Virus record (IMG/VR): IMGVR_UViG_3300008216_000011
Coordinates: 1 to 64,000 of that record
Length of the DNA: 64,000 bases
Source of the DNA: a virus
Strand: one strand, 5' to 3'
Shown here: positions 35,285 to 44,248 of the stretch, piece after piece
How the letters are laid out: every line of letters starts with the position of its first letter
How positions within the stretch are numbered: position 1 is the stretch's first letter
The notes under the pieces: generated by a model
What the model saw: the letters and a program-made list of their open reading frames with translations, nothing else
Database searches by the model: none
What the model was told of the DNA's origin: nothing
Made by a program: the position numbers and the translations under genes

Positions 35285-35674
35285 ATGTTGAAGACAGATG
35301 AAGATATACAATTTGTAGACAAGCCATGGGGCTATGAGAGGATTTGGGCAGACACAGAACACTATGTCGGCAAGTATCTCTTTATAAAAGCCGGCCATTC
35401 TTTGTCTAGGCAATTTCACAAGGTAAAGGACGAGACGGTATATGTGCTAGCTGGCCCCCTTGTGGTGGAAACTGGCCCAGAGCACCCTGAAGATGAAGTG
35501 AGACAAATTGGTGTTATCGAGGGTGAATCGCTTAGGATCCATCCGGGGATGGTTCACCGCTTCTGTGCCACTGCTGGCGCTGACGTTGAACTGATAGAAG
35601 TTAGTACAAACCATTTAGACGATGTTGTGCGCATCGAGGATGACTACGGAAGAGTTCCTAATTTTTCTGCTTGA
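35285..35674 (+). CDS. cupin, phosphomannose-isomerase-like
   Basis: A 129-residue single cupin barrel. KPWGYERIWADT and HSLSRQFHKVKDETVYVLAGPL (metal His set) with GESLRIHPGMVHRF are the two cupin motifs in the type-II mannose-6-phosphate isomerase/GDP-mannose pyrophosphorylase C-domain style. It may interconvert mannose and fructose 6-phosphate, or bind a sugar. A phosphomannomutase-like gene at 42.1 kb would give a mannose branch. Confidence 0.7.
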   Translation: MLKTDEDIQFVDKPWGYERIWADTEHYVGKYLFIKAGHSLSRQFHKVKDETVYVLAGPLVVETGPEHPEDEVRQIGVIEGESLRIHPGMVHRFCATAGADVELIEVSTNHLDDVVRIEDDYGRVPNFSA

Positions 35675-35720
35675 CATACCATTTTCTGTGCTTATATTAT
35701 ATATACGAACTTGAGCACAG
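35671..35720 (+). promoter_or_regulatory. promoter whose readthrough hairpin can hide the SD
   Basis: TTGACA (35671-35676) with an AT-rich -10 (TATTAT at 35695-35700, 18-nt spacer). CTGTGCT (35686-35692) and AGCACAG (35714-35720) pair across the -10, and the right arm touches the SD AGGAGG (35719-35724). A transcript coming from upstream can form this hairpin and mask the SD; one starting here (~35707) cannot. This is the logic known for T4 lysozyme gene e. Confidence 0.6.
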
Positions 35721-35731
35721 GAGGATATAGT

Positions 35732-36163
35732 ATGAGTTTGTTTCCAGTATTACGACACGATAATTTTTTTCCAACAAAGAGTCTTTTTGATTCTATTTTA
35801 GATGATTGGGCCTTCGCGCCATTGATTACTAAGAGCCAAATTGGAGATCTCAATTTAACAACAAAGGTTCAGACCAAAGTTACTGAATTGGAGACAGAGT
35901 ATCGTATTGATGTTGTTGTTCCCGGTCTAAGTCGCGATGATCTTATCGTTGATATTGATGACAAGAACGTTGTCGTTTCACATGAAGTGGAGCAACAAAC
36001 AGAGGGTGCCGTCTCTTACGGCTCTTTCAAGAAGCAGTGGAAACTTCCACAAAACACAAACATTGAGGAAATAGTAGCAAAGTATAGCCAGGGTATACTT
36101 TCTATTTGCGTACCTAAGCACGCTAAAGTCGTCGCTCCGTCAAGGCGCCTTGAGATTGGTTAG
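35732..36163 (+). CDS. small heat-shock protein (Hsp20 family)
   Basis: A 143-residue protein with the alpha-crystallin domain: YRIDVVVPGLSRDDLIVDI, VVVSHEVEQ, and the signature GILSICVPK near the C-terminus. The start is ATG 35732, 8 nt after AGGAGG; an upstream TTG would include that SD. It binds unfolding proteins without ATP. With GroEL, GroES-like and ClpP-like genes it makes a folding/quality set. Own promoter, terminator directly after. Confidence 0.8.
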   Translation: MSLFPVLRHDNFFPTKSLFDSILDDWAFAPLITKSQIGDLNLTTKVQTKVTELETEYRIDVVVPGLSRDDLIVDIDDKNVVVSHEVEQQTEGAVSYGSFKKQWKLPQNTNIEEIVAKYSQGILSICVPKHAKVVAPSRRLEIG

Positions 36164-36188
36164 TTAAAATCCTTTTTTCTCTGAAATG

Positions 36189-36209
36189 GGCAACTTCGGT
36201 TGCCTTTTT
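36189..36209 (+). terminator. intrinsic terminator with TTCG loop
   Basis: GGCAAC, loop TTCG, GTTGCC, then five T. A 6-bp stem with a stable UUCG tetraloop ends the heat-shock gene unit. The stretch to the next start (36257) holds a TATAAT at 36226-36231, a possible -10 with no clear -35. Confidence 0.85.
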
Positions 36210-36256
36210 CATTTAAGAACAACTAATTATAATAACCACTTGTGTGAGTACAACTA

Positions 36257-39200
36257 ATGAAAACCCTGCTTGAAGACTGGCGCCGCTTTCAACAGGCCGC
36301 CCCAGAGAAAAAACAAAAAGTTTCTTTGCGAGAAAGCAAAGAGATATTAAATGAGATTTCTCGCCAAGCCGCAGATAAAATCTACGACTGGATGGCCGAC
36401 GCCGGCGCCGAAGATTATTCTTTTAACGATCTTTTTGATGGCCGCATGCGTTTGGCCTTTCCGCTCCGCTCCCAGGATGAAGAAAATTTAAAAACAATTG
36501 TTTTCTCCCTTCGTCAAGATGGGTGGTCACTCCAGGGCTTTCCGTTTAGTGTATCCACGGTGAAACAAAAAAAGAAGCGCCTAGGTACCGGAGAAACTTA
36601 CGAGGTTGAGGAGCAAGTTGCTAAATTAAACATATACAGGTCCCTGGAGCGTATAATACCTAAGGGCCCCCGCGCCGGCGAAAAGACTGTTAAAAAAGAA
36701 GAGACAACAATGTCTCGCGCAATTAATAAATCAAAGGATATCCCACCAGACTTGAAAAAGTGGTGGCAGAACAAACAAACATTCTATACTAAAGAGGGCA
36801 ACCACAAAAAGATAGAAATATACTTCCGCGCCGATCTTACCCCGTCTGACTTCGCTAGCGATATGACTGTTATTATGTCCAGGCATCCTATCGATGTGTT
36901 AAGGATGAGCGATATCGGCTCCATCTCCTCTTGTCATGCGGAAGGAAATAGCCACTTCAAGTGTGCAGTAGCTGAAGCCAAAGGTCACGGCCCAATTGCC
37001 TACTTGGTGCCAACTAAAGAACTCAAAAGCCTCCTAAGTGGCACAAAAGATGCCGGCGGTCAGGCATATCTAGGCGACTATCAGCGACCAGAACTAGAGA
37101 GTCTGGAGCCAGAAGCTAAGAAATACATTGAAGATTACATTAACGCAAACATCAACTACAAAGAAGATAGCGTTTTACATCAACTCTTCGTGAATAACAA
37201 TAAAGAACAAATAGAGCAAATGACAGCCCAGCTAGCCCCGAACATGCGCCGCACCGACGCCTGGAGAAGCGCCAGAGACAGAGGGGAAACTTGGGCTGAT
37301 GACATTACTGTTGCAGCCCTGGAAGACGCCTTGGCCACTAAGGTCAAGGGCGAAGAGTGGGAGCCAAACATTGTTGTACCTGACGACACAGACTTGAGCA
37401 AGTTGGCTGAGTTTGATGACAAAGAAATCTTCAGAGATCGGCAGCGATCTGTCTCCGGTATTTCTGCTAGTACCAGACTGAGACTGAGAAAGTTTATGAA
37501 TGACGATGGAGAGGACAACTTTTTCTTTGCTGTGCCGGAGCAAAGAATGTATGGTGTTAAGACTCCAGGCTTCGTTAATGCGATAATCAAGTGGGCTTTC
37601 GACAATCAAGAACAATTGTTTGAAAAGGATGGTGAGAGATTGGTCCTCCCGGCATTTGAAGACTTGCATCGATTCGGAGCTTCTTACGAGGACAACAAAG
37701 ACGGCTCTATCTTAAATTCTTTCTTTAAGGTCGGCGCCGGCGCTGAGCCACAATACGACGCATATAGGAATACCCACAGCGAGTATGATGAAGAAGATGA
37801 GCACGCCAATCTGGCCGACCAGTACGAGAATCAGGTCGAGGAGATACTAAATTTTGCCGGCAACACCCTCTCACATGCTAGCGTATACGCAGAGGTGCAT
37901 TATGACGATCCCGATGCGCCGCCCTATGTTTACGGGTCAGCTAGTTTTTCTCTGGAGTTTGACGAGAACCTGTTTGGATCCGACGCCGGCGCCGAGTTTG
38001 AGATACCAGATCAATCCTGGCAAGCCAAGAGCCGCTTTTTTGACGAGTTCGAATCTCACGCGCGCGATAAGCACAACTTGTATCTTTATTGGGAAGACGG
38101 AGAAATTAACAGCTACGGGACAACAGTTTCTTTTGAATTTAGAATACCATGGGAAGATTATGAATCCACCCCTGAGGGTTTAAGTGGCTTTGTTGATCAC
38201 ATAAGTTCTGAATTCGATAATGAGTATGAGTCAATCAAATCCGTTATGCGCTCTTTCTTGGTAGAAGAGGGTTATATGCTCCCGTTCCCCTTTGATATTT
38301 TTAAGAAAGAACTAGAACCTGAGGACAACGACGACGCTCCGGAATACACACACTGGGATTATGATGTTGAGCCCGGCGAGATTGAATTTAAACTGAAGTC
38401 TCCCGATCAGAGGTTTAGAACAAGCAAGTTCAAAGGCATCCAACTAGGAACTCTAGTGAACATCGGATCTACTTCTGGCCAGCAAAATCTGCAAGGGCTT
38501 CTGCCTGATATAAGAAGCTTACAATATTCTGAAAAGTTTAACTTAAGCCTGTTTAAGAAATTGAGAACCCTAGAGTCCGCTGCCCGAGAGCATGCCCAGC
38601 GACAGTTGACACTCCCGGGCATTGAGCCAGAAATTGTTAAAGAACTTAATTTTCCGAACTTGATGAAGCTCAGAATTGATCAACGTGCCACCGACGCTGC
38701 TTCAAGGAAACTTAACATATTCCTCAACCCAGTTATAACAATTGAATCGGACATCGACGACGACGATCTGAAAGCCGTGAAGGGGTTTGTTGACTTTTTA
38801 GATAAAGACGAGAACATGAAAGCCTTTATCCACGCCGCCCGTCAAGTTTACGATGAATTCTTTCAAACCTACCAAGCAAAACTGAACGTTCAGCTTGATG
38901 TTGAGGCCTCCATAGGCGCCCTTAAAGATGGGTTACACGAGGTGGCTATAGACGAAATAGTTGTATTCGGAAATCAATTCCTGCGCCCCGATACTACGCA
39001 GGAAGCCGATCTCCTTCGCGATCTTGCGCGACAGTATATCGGCATGATAGACGGGGTTAGTGCATATGCTACGGCATATACAAAAACGTTTGAGCGCATA
39101 AAGAAAGTACAAACCGAGTATCCGAAACTTAAATTACTAGATTTAAGCCTCAATGAGCTTCAAAGTATAGTAGTGCCATGGGAAGATTCCGGACGACCCT

Positions 39201-39529
39201 CTGACGAGATCCTTGCGCGATTGGGGAAACTCTCTTCGTGGGCAGACCCGCCTCCGAGCGAGTGGCGAGCCTTCGAAGGGCGCCCCGTAACAGAGTCCGA
39301 AAAGCTCTTTATGGAACTCAATGATGTTTTAACGTTTTTGAGAGTTCTGGAAAAACATCTTTCTGTCTATCTAGCCGCGGCCCTTCACGATCCGCGCGCG
39401 TACTATAATATAAATCTGATGGATGATGTTCCGCAAAGTATCTCCGATCAACTTAAAAAGATTATCTCTGTTATATCTGAATCTAACATAAAAAAGAAAT
39501 CAAGAATTGCTGTACGCATCAAAAGATAA
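36257..39529 (+). CDS. giant unknown protein with SRHPIDVLRM domain
   Basis: A 1090-residue protein. The N-terminus MKTLLEDWRRFQQ is a tag shared with other genes here. Near residue 215: MSRHPIDVLRMSDI, SSCHAEG, FKCAVAEAKGHGPIAYLV. The same conserved Cys-His-Cys-Glu-His order recurs in the 766-residue protein at 45.6 kb, suggesting a metal or Cys-based enzyme domain. The remaining 850 residues are acidic, many DAGAE/EEDE stretches, with beta-rich repeats. It may be packaged in the virion and injected. No family named. Confidence 0.55.
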   Translation: MKTLLEDWRRFQQAAPEKKQKVSLRESKEILNEISRQAADKIYDWMADAGAEDYSFNDLFDGRMRLAFPLRSQDEENLKTIVFSLRQDGWSLQGFPFSVSTVKQKKKRLGTGETYEVEEQVAKLNIYRSLERIIPKGPRAGEKTVKKEETTMSRAINKSKDIPPDLKKWWQNKQTFYTKEGNHKKIEIYFRADLTPSDFASDMTVIMSRHPIDVLRMSDIGSISSCHAEGNSHFKCAVAEAKGHGPIAYLVPTKELKSLLSGTKDAGGQAYLGDYQRPELESLEPEAKKYIEDYINANINYKEDSVLHQLFVNNNKEQIEQMTAQLAPNMRRTDAWRSARDRGETWADDITVAALEDALATKVKGEEWEPNIVVPDDTDLSKLAEFDDKEIFRDRQRSVSGISASTRLRLRKFMNDDGEDNFFFAVPEQRMYGVKTPGFVNAIIKWAFDNQEQLFEKDGERLVLPAFEDLHRFGASYEDNKDGSILNSFFKVGAGAEPQYDAYRNTHSEYDEEDEHANLADQYENQVEEILNFAGNTLSHASVYAEVHYDDPDAPPYVYGSASFSLEFDENLFGSDAGAEFEIPDQSWQAKSRFFDEFESHARDKHNLYLYWEDGEINSYGTTVSFEFRIPWEDYESTPEGLSGFVDHISSEFDNEYESIKSVMRSFLVEEGYMLPFPFDIFKKELEPEDNDDAPEYTHWDYDVEPGEIEFKLKSPDQRFRTSKFKGIQLGTLVNIGSTSGQQNLQGLLPDIRSLQYSEKFNLSLFKKLRTLESAAREHAQRQLTLPGIEPEIVKELNFPNLMKLRIDQRATDAASRKLNIFLNPVITIESDIDDDDLKAVKGFVDFLDKDENMKAFIHAARQVYDEFFQTYQAKLNVQLDVEASIGALKDGLHEVAIDEIVVFGNQFLRPDTTQEADLLRDLARQYIGMIDGVSAYATAYTKTFERIKKVQTEYPKLKLLDLSLNELQSIVVPWEDSGRPSDEILARLGKLSSWADPPPSEWRAFEGRPVTESEKLFMELNDVLTFLRVLEKHLSVYLAAALHDPRAYYNINLMDDVPQSISDQLKKIISVISESNIKKKSRIAVRIKR

Positions 39530-39587
39530 CAGACCCTCCAAATAAATTAAAAAAATATTCAAAAAATGCCGATAAAGGGATTTTAGA

Positions 39588-39654
39588 CCATAGTTACTAT
39601 GGGTGCGAAAAAGGCACCCCGACCGCGAAAGGTCAGAAAGGTCATAAACATGAC
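39588..39654 (+). ncRNA. chain of four hairpins in intergenic region
   Basis: Four stems in 67 nt: CCATAG-tta-CTATGG (39588-39602); GGGTGC-gaaaaag-GCACCC (39601-39619), sharing two G with the first; GACC-gcgaaa-GGTC (39621-39634); GTCAT-aaac-ATGAC (39641-39654). No T-run follows, and no ORF over 30 codons with an SD covers it. It lies between the giant gene and a secreted-protease gene, within 190 nt of non-coding DNA. It could be a structured 5' leader or a small RNA. Confidence 0.5.
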
Positions 39655-39720
39655 AGCAGGTAAGTACATTTTGTAGCTTTATTGACTCAACGCGTCGAAA
39701 AGAATCTGGAGGTTCTAATC

Positions 39721-40647
39721 GTGCATAAAAATCTTATAAGTTTTGCATCAACTTTGATGGGTGCATTTGTTTTACTTATGGGGTTATCGTGCACATCGCA
39801 AGCCCCAACAGACACGCAGGCCAATTCAGGCCAATACTTTGATCCCAGTTCCGTTGCCGAAGAGGCCGTTACTCAGGCCGATCAAATGTCAGAAATACTG
39901 GAGCGCGCAAGCTTAAGTCCCATAGAGAGGGCCGTAAGAAGCGCCGCAGTTAAGGTTGTCCGCCCGGGCGGTCAAGGTCATGGCTCTGGCTCATATTTAA
40001 AATACAAAGGCCGTCATATCGTTGTGACGGCTGCTCACGTTGTGGAAGGCTTTAGGCACATGGTTGTCTCCGGCCGCAACGGAGAGAATGTTATAGGCAG
40101 AGTAATCTATGAAGACGAAAGAACCGATCTTGCCGTACTGTCGGTACCGAAGATCAACAGCCGAGTTCCCATGCCATATCGTGTACGCGGATCCCTAGCT
40201 AATAAGAACTTAGTTGGCGCCGGCGTAACTTATACGGGCTTCCCGGGCCGCCATGACCTTCTAACGATCATGGGCCGAGTCGCCTCTTTGGAAAAGGGCT
40301 ATATTGTTGTTAACATGTACGGGTGGTTTGGCTCCTCTGGTTCGGGAGTTTACGATAACCAGGGCCGACTCTTGGGTATTGTGTCTGCCATTGACATAGG
40401 TAGCTGGTCTATTCCAATACCTCTAGATAGTTTAGTTTGGGTTGCCCCAATCTGGTCTTTGGATCAGGAAATATTAGACATAAGAATGCAGCTGCAGATC
40501 AAAGAAGAAGAAGCTCAGAAAGAGCACAAGCTTCCAGACAGCCCATTGACAAAAGACCCAGCCCCCGACCAGGGCGCTGGAGACCAAACGGAGGAAGATA
40601 ATGGCGATCTTCCACCACCGATAAGGGCTTTCCCTGGCGGAGAATAA
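39721..40647 (+). CDS. secreted lipoprotein trypsin-like protease
   Basis: About 308 residues from GTG 39721 (GGAGG 9 nt upstream), chosen because a lipoprotein signal then follows (hydrophobic FASTLMGAFVLLMGLSC, lipobox Cys). HtrA/trypsin triad: VTAAHVVEG (His), DERTDLAVL (Asp), GSSGSGVYD (Ser). The C-terminal Pro/Asp-rich tail is disordered. It should sit in the host envelope and could act on outer-membrane proteins, for example in superinfection exclusion. An unusual gene for a phage. Confidence 0.75.
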   Translation: MHKNLISFASTLMGAFVLLMGLSCTSQAPTDTQANSGQYFDPSSVAEEAVTQADQMSEILERASLSPIERAVRSAAVKVVRPGGQGHGSGSYLKYKGRHIVVTAAHVVEGFRHMVVSGRNGENVIGRVIYEDERTDLAVLSVPKINSRVPMPYRVRGSLANKNLVGAGVTYTGFPGRHDLLTIMGRVASLEKGYIVVNMYGWFGSSGSGVYDNQGRLLGIVSAIDIGSWSIPIPLDSLVWVAPIWSLDQEILDIRMQLQIKEEEAQKEHKLPDSPLTKDPAPDQGAGDQTEEDNGDLPPPIRAFPGGE

Positions 40648-40648
40648 A

Positions 40649-41653
40649 ATGAAACGTATATTCTCCCTAGTATTAATATTATTAACCATAGGCTGCGAGG
40701 GAGATTATACAATCCATGGCGGCTACCAAGATCCGGTCTACATCGAGGTTGAAGTGCCAGTCGAAGTACCAATCGAAGTTCCCGGCGACGGCGGCGATGT
40801 CTGGATCGACAGCTTTGATCAACCCTACACGATGGACGGGATTGATATTGTCTGGCTGATTGACAAGTCAGGCTCCATGCACCAGCACTCTCAGTCGGTA
40901 GTCGACGGCATTGAACAAATGATGCTTTCCCTTCCGCCGTCCGGTTGGAGATTGGGAATCACAACTACAGCATGGCAGGACTCCGGTACTACAGCACAAT
41001 TCCCGTTGGTCCCGGGAGATAGTGTTCAGGATGCTTGGGATGCTTATAACAACACAGGCACCTATGGTTTAGAAGCAGGCTTCGACGCCCTCTATGCCTA
41101 CTTGGTGGAGAATTCATATAATCAATCGTGGTTACGGCCAAACGCAGGACTCCTTGTTGTTTTTGTAAGCGATGAGGAGGAACAGAGCAGCCGCGATTTT
41201 ACTTTTTCACCCGGCGGCCTACAAGATTTTATAAACTGGTACGGTAGCCAGCGACCTTCTGTATTCTTGGCTAGCATTGTAAACCTACCAGCCGCAGACT
41301 CGCTTTGTAACACGGGACATCACTCCACATACATCAGCCAGCGTTACATCGATGCAACTAATGCATTCGGAGGCGTCGTTGTGGATATTTGTTCGACAGA
41401 TTGGGCCCCCGGAGTTCAGGCCGCGACATCTCAGGTTGAGCCCCATGAAGAATGGGAGTTAACTTTTACCCCCATCGAAGACACTTTGATAGTTTTTGTA
41501 AACTCTTCAGAATCCAGCAATCTTGATTGGGTTTATAACCCTCTCACCAACAGCGTAGAGTTCCTTCTTGTCCCCCCTGAAGGTTCGCACGTGGAGATTG
41601 GTTACGTTATAGATTATTCACTAGGCGACGATGACGATTCTGCAGTTAATTAA
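40649..41653 (+). CDS. von Willebrand A-domain lipoprotein
   Basis: A 334-residue protein starting RIFSLVLILLTIGC (lipobox). An EVEVPVEVPIEVP hinge precedes a vWA fold whose MIDAS motif is DKSGS near residue 71, with FVSDEEEQ later. The tail ends GDDDDSAVN. The DDDDSA motif recurs in another secreted protein at 52.0 kb and is one I associate with Myxococcota-type lipoproteins, so this may be host-derived. It starts 1 nt after the protease stop; the two may form an envelope pair. Confidence 0.7.
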   Translation: MKRIFSLVLILLTIGCEGDYTIHGGYQDPVYIEVEVPVEVPIEVPGDGGDVWIDSFDQPYTMDGIDIVWLIDKSGSMHQHSQSVVDGIEQMMLSLPPSGWRLGITTTAWQDSGTTAQFPLVPGDSVQDAWDAYNNTGTYGLEAGFDALYAYLVENSYNQSWLRPNAGLLVVFVSDEEEQSSRDFTFSPGGLQDFINWYGSQRPSVFLASIVNLPAADSLCNTGHHSTYISQRYIDATNAFGGVVVDICSTDWAPGVQAATSQVEPHEEWELTFTPIEDTLIVFVNSSESSNLDWVYNPLTNSVEFLLVPPEGSHVEIGYVIDYSLGDDDDSAVN

Positions 41654-41688
41654 CTATTTAATACAGTTAAACTAAAGAAAGGTTACAG

Positions 41689-41874
41689 ATGAAGAAAAAG
41701 AATATTTCTACAGTGGCCTGCAATACAGATGAGCATGAGAATATATTACCCATTTCTCTGGAAAAACAAAAGGCTTTGCTCGATTTAATAAATCGAAGAA
41801 AGTCTGGTATTATCTCTAGAGAAGAACTTAAGGACTTATTGTTCCCTGATCAGCAGTCGACACTGTTCCACTAA
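41689..41874 (+). CDS. small unknown protein
   Basis: A 61-residue charged, helical protein (LEKQKALLDLINRRK) with a strong SD (AAAGG) before ATG. No recognisable domain. It lies between the lipoprotein pair and the phosphomannomutase-like gene. Confidence 0.45.
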   Translation: MKKKNISTVACNTDEHENILPISLEKQKALLDLINRRKSGIISREELKDLLFPDQQSTLFH

Positions 41875-41894
41875 AACATTAGGAAGAAGAAAAA

Positions 41895-42131
41895 ATGAAA
41901 AAATTACTCCTGCGCGCCTTGGGCCTCGACAAGTTAGAGCAGAAAATTATTAGACTAGAATCTGAGGTAGAGAGATTGTGGGCCATTAATAGAGAGAACG
42001 AAGAATTATTAGATTACATTGATCAGGTTCGCAGCCTTGAGAGTCTAATGATGGGTGATCTTCCGGAAGGATCGTTTGATGAGCTAGCAGCTTTGATTGC
42101 CCAGACTTCGGAGCCGATTGGCAATGCCTGA
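41895..42131 (+). CDS. small coiled-coil protein
   Basis: A 78-residue protein. LGLDKLEQKIIRLESEVERL has clear heptad repeats, suggesting a short coiled coil. SD AGGAAGAAG before the ATG. Its TGA overlaps the start of the phosphomannomutase-like gene, so the two are likely co-translated; a partner role is possible. Confidence 0.5.
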   Translation: MKKLLLRALGLDKLEQKIIRLESEVERLWAINRENEELLDYIDQVRSLESLMMGDLPEGSFDELAALIAQTSEPIGNA

Positions 42132-42859
42132 TGGAGAAAATATATCTTTTCGACGTTGATGGGACTTTAACCGAGCCTCGTCAAAAAATCGACGAGGCCT
42201 TCGCCGAGATTTTTCTTAAGTGGGCCTCCGACAAGATTGTTTATCTTGTTACCGGAAGCGATCTGGGAAAGATAAAACAACAGGTCTTTGACGAACTTTT
42301 GAATGCATGCACTGGTGTATTTTGTTGTCTGGGGAACACTTTCTACAAAAACGACAAGTTGGTTTTCAAGAAAGGTTTTCGGCCGAAGCTTGAACTGACG
42401 GAGGACTTGGAAGCATATGTAGAGGCCTCCTCATATCCTGTTAAGACCGGTAAACATATTGAAAAAAGAACAGGGATGATAAACTTTAGCGTCGTCGGCC
42501 GAAACGCGACGAAAGAGCAGAGAGAGGATTATTACGCCTGGGATCAGAAAAACCACGAAAGAGCAGACATTGTTGATTATATTACAAAAGCTTGGCCCAA
42601 GTTAGATGTGGCTGTAGGTGGGATGATAAGTGTAGATATTTTTGCCAAAGGGAGGGATAAGTCTCAAGTCTTAAAGCATCTGAAAAAGGAACACGGCTCA
42701 GACTTGAGTATTGTTTTCACTGGTGATAGAATATACCCATCGGGTAATGATTATGGTTTGGCTATGGCTCTGGAGAAAATGCCAAACTGCCAACACCTTT
42801 CTGTTTTAGGATATGAAGAAACCCGGGCACTAATTGAGTATTCCGAACTATTTAGATAG
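42131..42859 (+). CDS. phosphomannomutase-like HAD enzyme
   Basis: A 242-residue HAD-superfamily protein of the eukaryotic-type phosphomannomutase group. YLFDVDGTLTEPRQKID opens the active site (catalytic Asp pair). KRTGMINFSVVGRNATKEQR matches the PMM sugar-binding cap, and GGMISVDIFAKGRDKSQVL plus TGDRIYPSGNDYGL complete the core. It would convert mannose 6- and 1-phosphate, the step before GDP-mannose. No GDP-mannose enzyme is seen in this window; the cupin at 35.3 kb could precede it. Confidence 0.75.
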   Translation: MEKIYLFDVDGTLTEPRQKIDEAFAEIFLKWASDKIVYLVTGSDLGKIKQQVFDELLNACTGVFCCLGNTFYKNDKLVFKKGFRPKLELTEDLEAYVEASSYPVKTGKHIEKRTGMINFSVVGRNATKEQREDYYAWDQKNHERADIVDYITKAWPKLDVAVGGMISVDIFAKGRDKSQVLKHLKKEHGSDLSIVFTGDRIYPSGNDYGLAMALEKMPNCQHLSVLGYEETRALIEYSELFR

Positions 42860-42878
42860 ATACTAGAGGGACTTACCG

Positions 42879-43271
42879 ATGAAACATCTTATGGAAAATT
42901 GGAAGAAATACGCCTTATCGGAAAGAGATGGGGAATACTTCCAAAAGATTTTTAAAATAATTGTTAGAGTACACATAAGGAAATCCTCCGCGTCGGATGA
43001 AGAGACTATCCGAGGATTTGCAGACAAAGGACAGACTCAGCAAGACATTCGCGCGATTGCAGACGTACTAACCGTTGCATCCCGCCCCGGCGGGCAGAGG
43101 GAAACAGACGAAAAATATATATCAGATATGGAGATAAGGTACAGAGTTTCCAAGAAAGCTATAGATCCTAGAGTGGCCGCCATCCACTTAAAGGAAAAGA
43201 TTAAGAACCTGCCCAGTGTTCTAGCAGTGGAGGGTGGCGAAACTCCGGTAGACGTTTCAAGGAAAGCATGA
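42879..43271 (+). CDS. small protein with ENWKKY tag
   Basis: A 130-residue protein opening KHLMENWKKYALSE, the tag shared with genes at 36.3 and 56.4 kb. The rest is a predicted alpha/beta domain (IIVRVHIRKSSASDEET, YRVSKKAIDPRVAAIHLKEK) with no family I know. Overlaps the next gene by ATGA. Confidence 0.5.
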   Translation: MKHLMENWKKYALSERDGEYFQKIFKIIVRVHIRKSSASDEETIRGFADKGQTQQDIRAIADVLTVASRPGGQRETDEKYISDMEIRYRVSKKAIDPRVAAIHLKEKIKNLPSVLAVEGGETPVDVSRKA

Positions 43272-43486
43272 TGAAAATTTCAATTGATAATCTGAGGGAA
43301 ATTGTTCGCGAAGAGCTAGAGCTTCTAGAAATAGAGAAGATCCAGAAGGCTTGGCGCAGGAAGCATCCGAGAATGAAGGATCGCATACTTAACCGCGGCC
43401 CAAACAAAGAAGATGGCGGTGGCGAAGGTATTAAGACCCACGCTAGTACGAAGAGGGGCAATGCCCCGCCGGGAGCAGGAAGATGA
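43271..43486 (+). CDS. small basic protein
   Basis: About 71 residues. ATG 43271 is preferred over 43268 because AAGGAA then sits 6 nt upstream. A first helix (SIDNLREIVREELELLE) has a common marine-phage pattern. The tail is Gly/Lys/Arg-rich and disordered. It overlaps the nucleotidyltransferase gene. Confidence 0.5.
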   Translation: MKISIDNLREIVREELELLEIEKIQKAWRRKHPRMKDRILNRGPNKEDGGGEGIKTHASTKRGNAPPGAGR

Positions 43487-44247
43487 TAAGTATAAAGATC
43501 GTCGGAGACGATAGCGGTATTCTCTCTTCTTTTGAAACGAGAGCGGAACTGAATCAAGATGTTTGGGAGGGGAAAGCCCTTCGCCCTGAGGTATCCGAGA
43601 GGTTGGTTGAAATTGCTGAAGACTTTCTAGAAAGCCTAGGCATGGGTGTTTCCAATTGGACCTTGACTATTACTGGTTCTTTGGCAAATTATAATTGGTC
43701 TAAGTACTCCGACATTGACTTACACATCATTCTCCCCTTCGAAGATATTGACGAGAATGAAGAATTATTGAGAGAATTTTTTAATGCAAAGCAGGCCGTG
43801 TGGAATTCAAAGCACGACATTCTCGTAAAGGAACATCAAGTTGAGATATACGTGCAGAATGAATCGGAGCCTCACATTTCCACAGGCGTATATTCTATAT
43901 CCGACAACAGCTGGTTGCTAGAGCCGGTAAGGGAATCATCTGACATAGACCGGCCCAGCGTAAGAATAAAGTCCGACACCCTGACCAAGCGAATAAGCCA
44001 GATAGAAAAAATGTTCAATGAGGGCAAAGATGAAGAAGTTTATTCTGAGGCTATGATTCTCAAGGACAAGATAAAGAAGATGAGAAAATGTGGCTTAGAC
44101 AAGGAGGGCATTTTCTCAGTCGAGAACATATCATTTAAGGTCTTAAGAAGAAACGGTTCGATGGGTAGGCTTATTGGCTTAATCAATAGTTCGTATGATA
44201 ATCTGATGAGCTTAGCGGAATCAGATGATCAAGATAAAGATAACTAA
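43483..44247 (+). CDS. nucleotidyltransferase-domain protein
   Basis: A 254-residue protein. TGSLANYNWSKYSDIDLHIIL (residues ~63-82) is the catalytic GS-D-D motif of the polymerase-beta/minimal-nucleotidyltransferase fold. The C-terminal half is helical. It could transfer AMP or another nucleotide to a protein or RNA. The family is common in marine phages with unknown targets. It lies just upstream of a Nudix gene, which could act on the same nucleotide product. Confidence 0.65.
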   Translation: MISIKIVGDDSGILSSFETRAELNQDVWEGKALRPEVSERLVEIAEDFLESLGMGVSNWTLTITGSLANYNWSKYSDIDLHIILPFEDIDENEELLREFFNAKQAVWNSKHDILVKEHQVEIYVQNESEPHISTGVYSISDNSWLLEPVRESSDIDRPSVRIKSDTLTKRISQIEKMFNEGKDEEVYSEAMILKDKIKKMRKCGLDKEGIFSVENISFKVLRRNGSMGRLIGLINSSYDNLMSLAESDDQDKDN

Positions 44248-44248
44248 C

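Noticed and set aside
38042-38060. GAGTTCGAATCTC, a tRNA T-arm-like sequence
   Set aside because: No acceptor, anticodon or D arm can be built around it; it lies in the 1090-residue gene.
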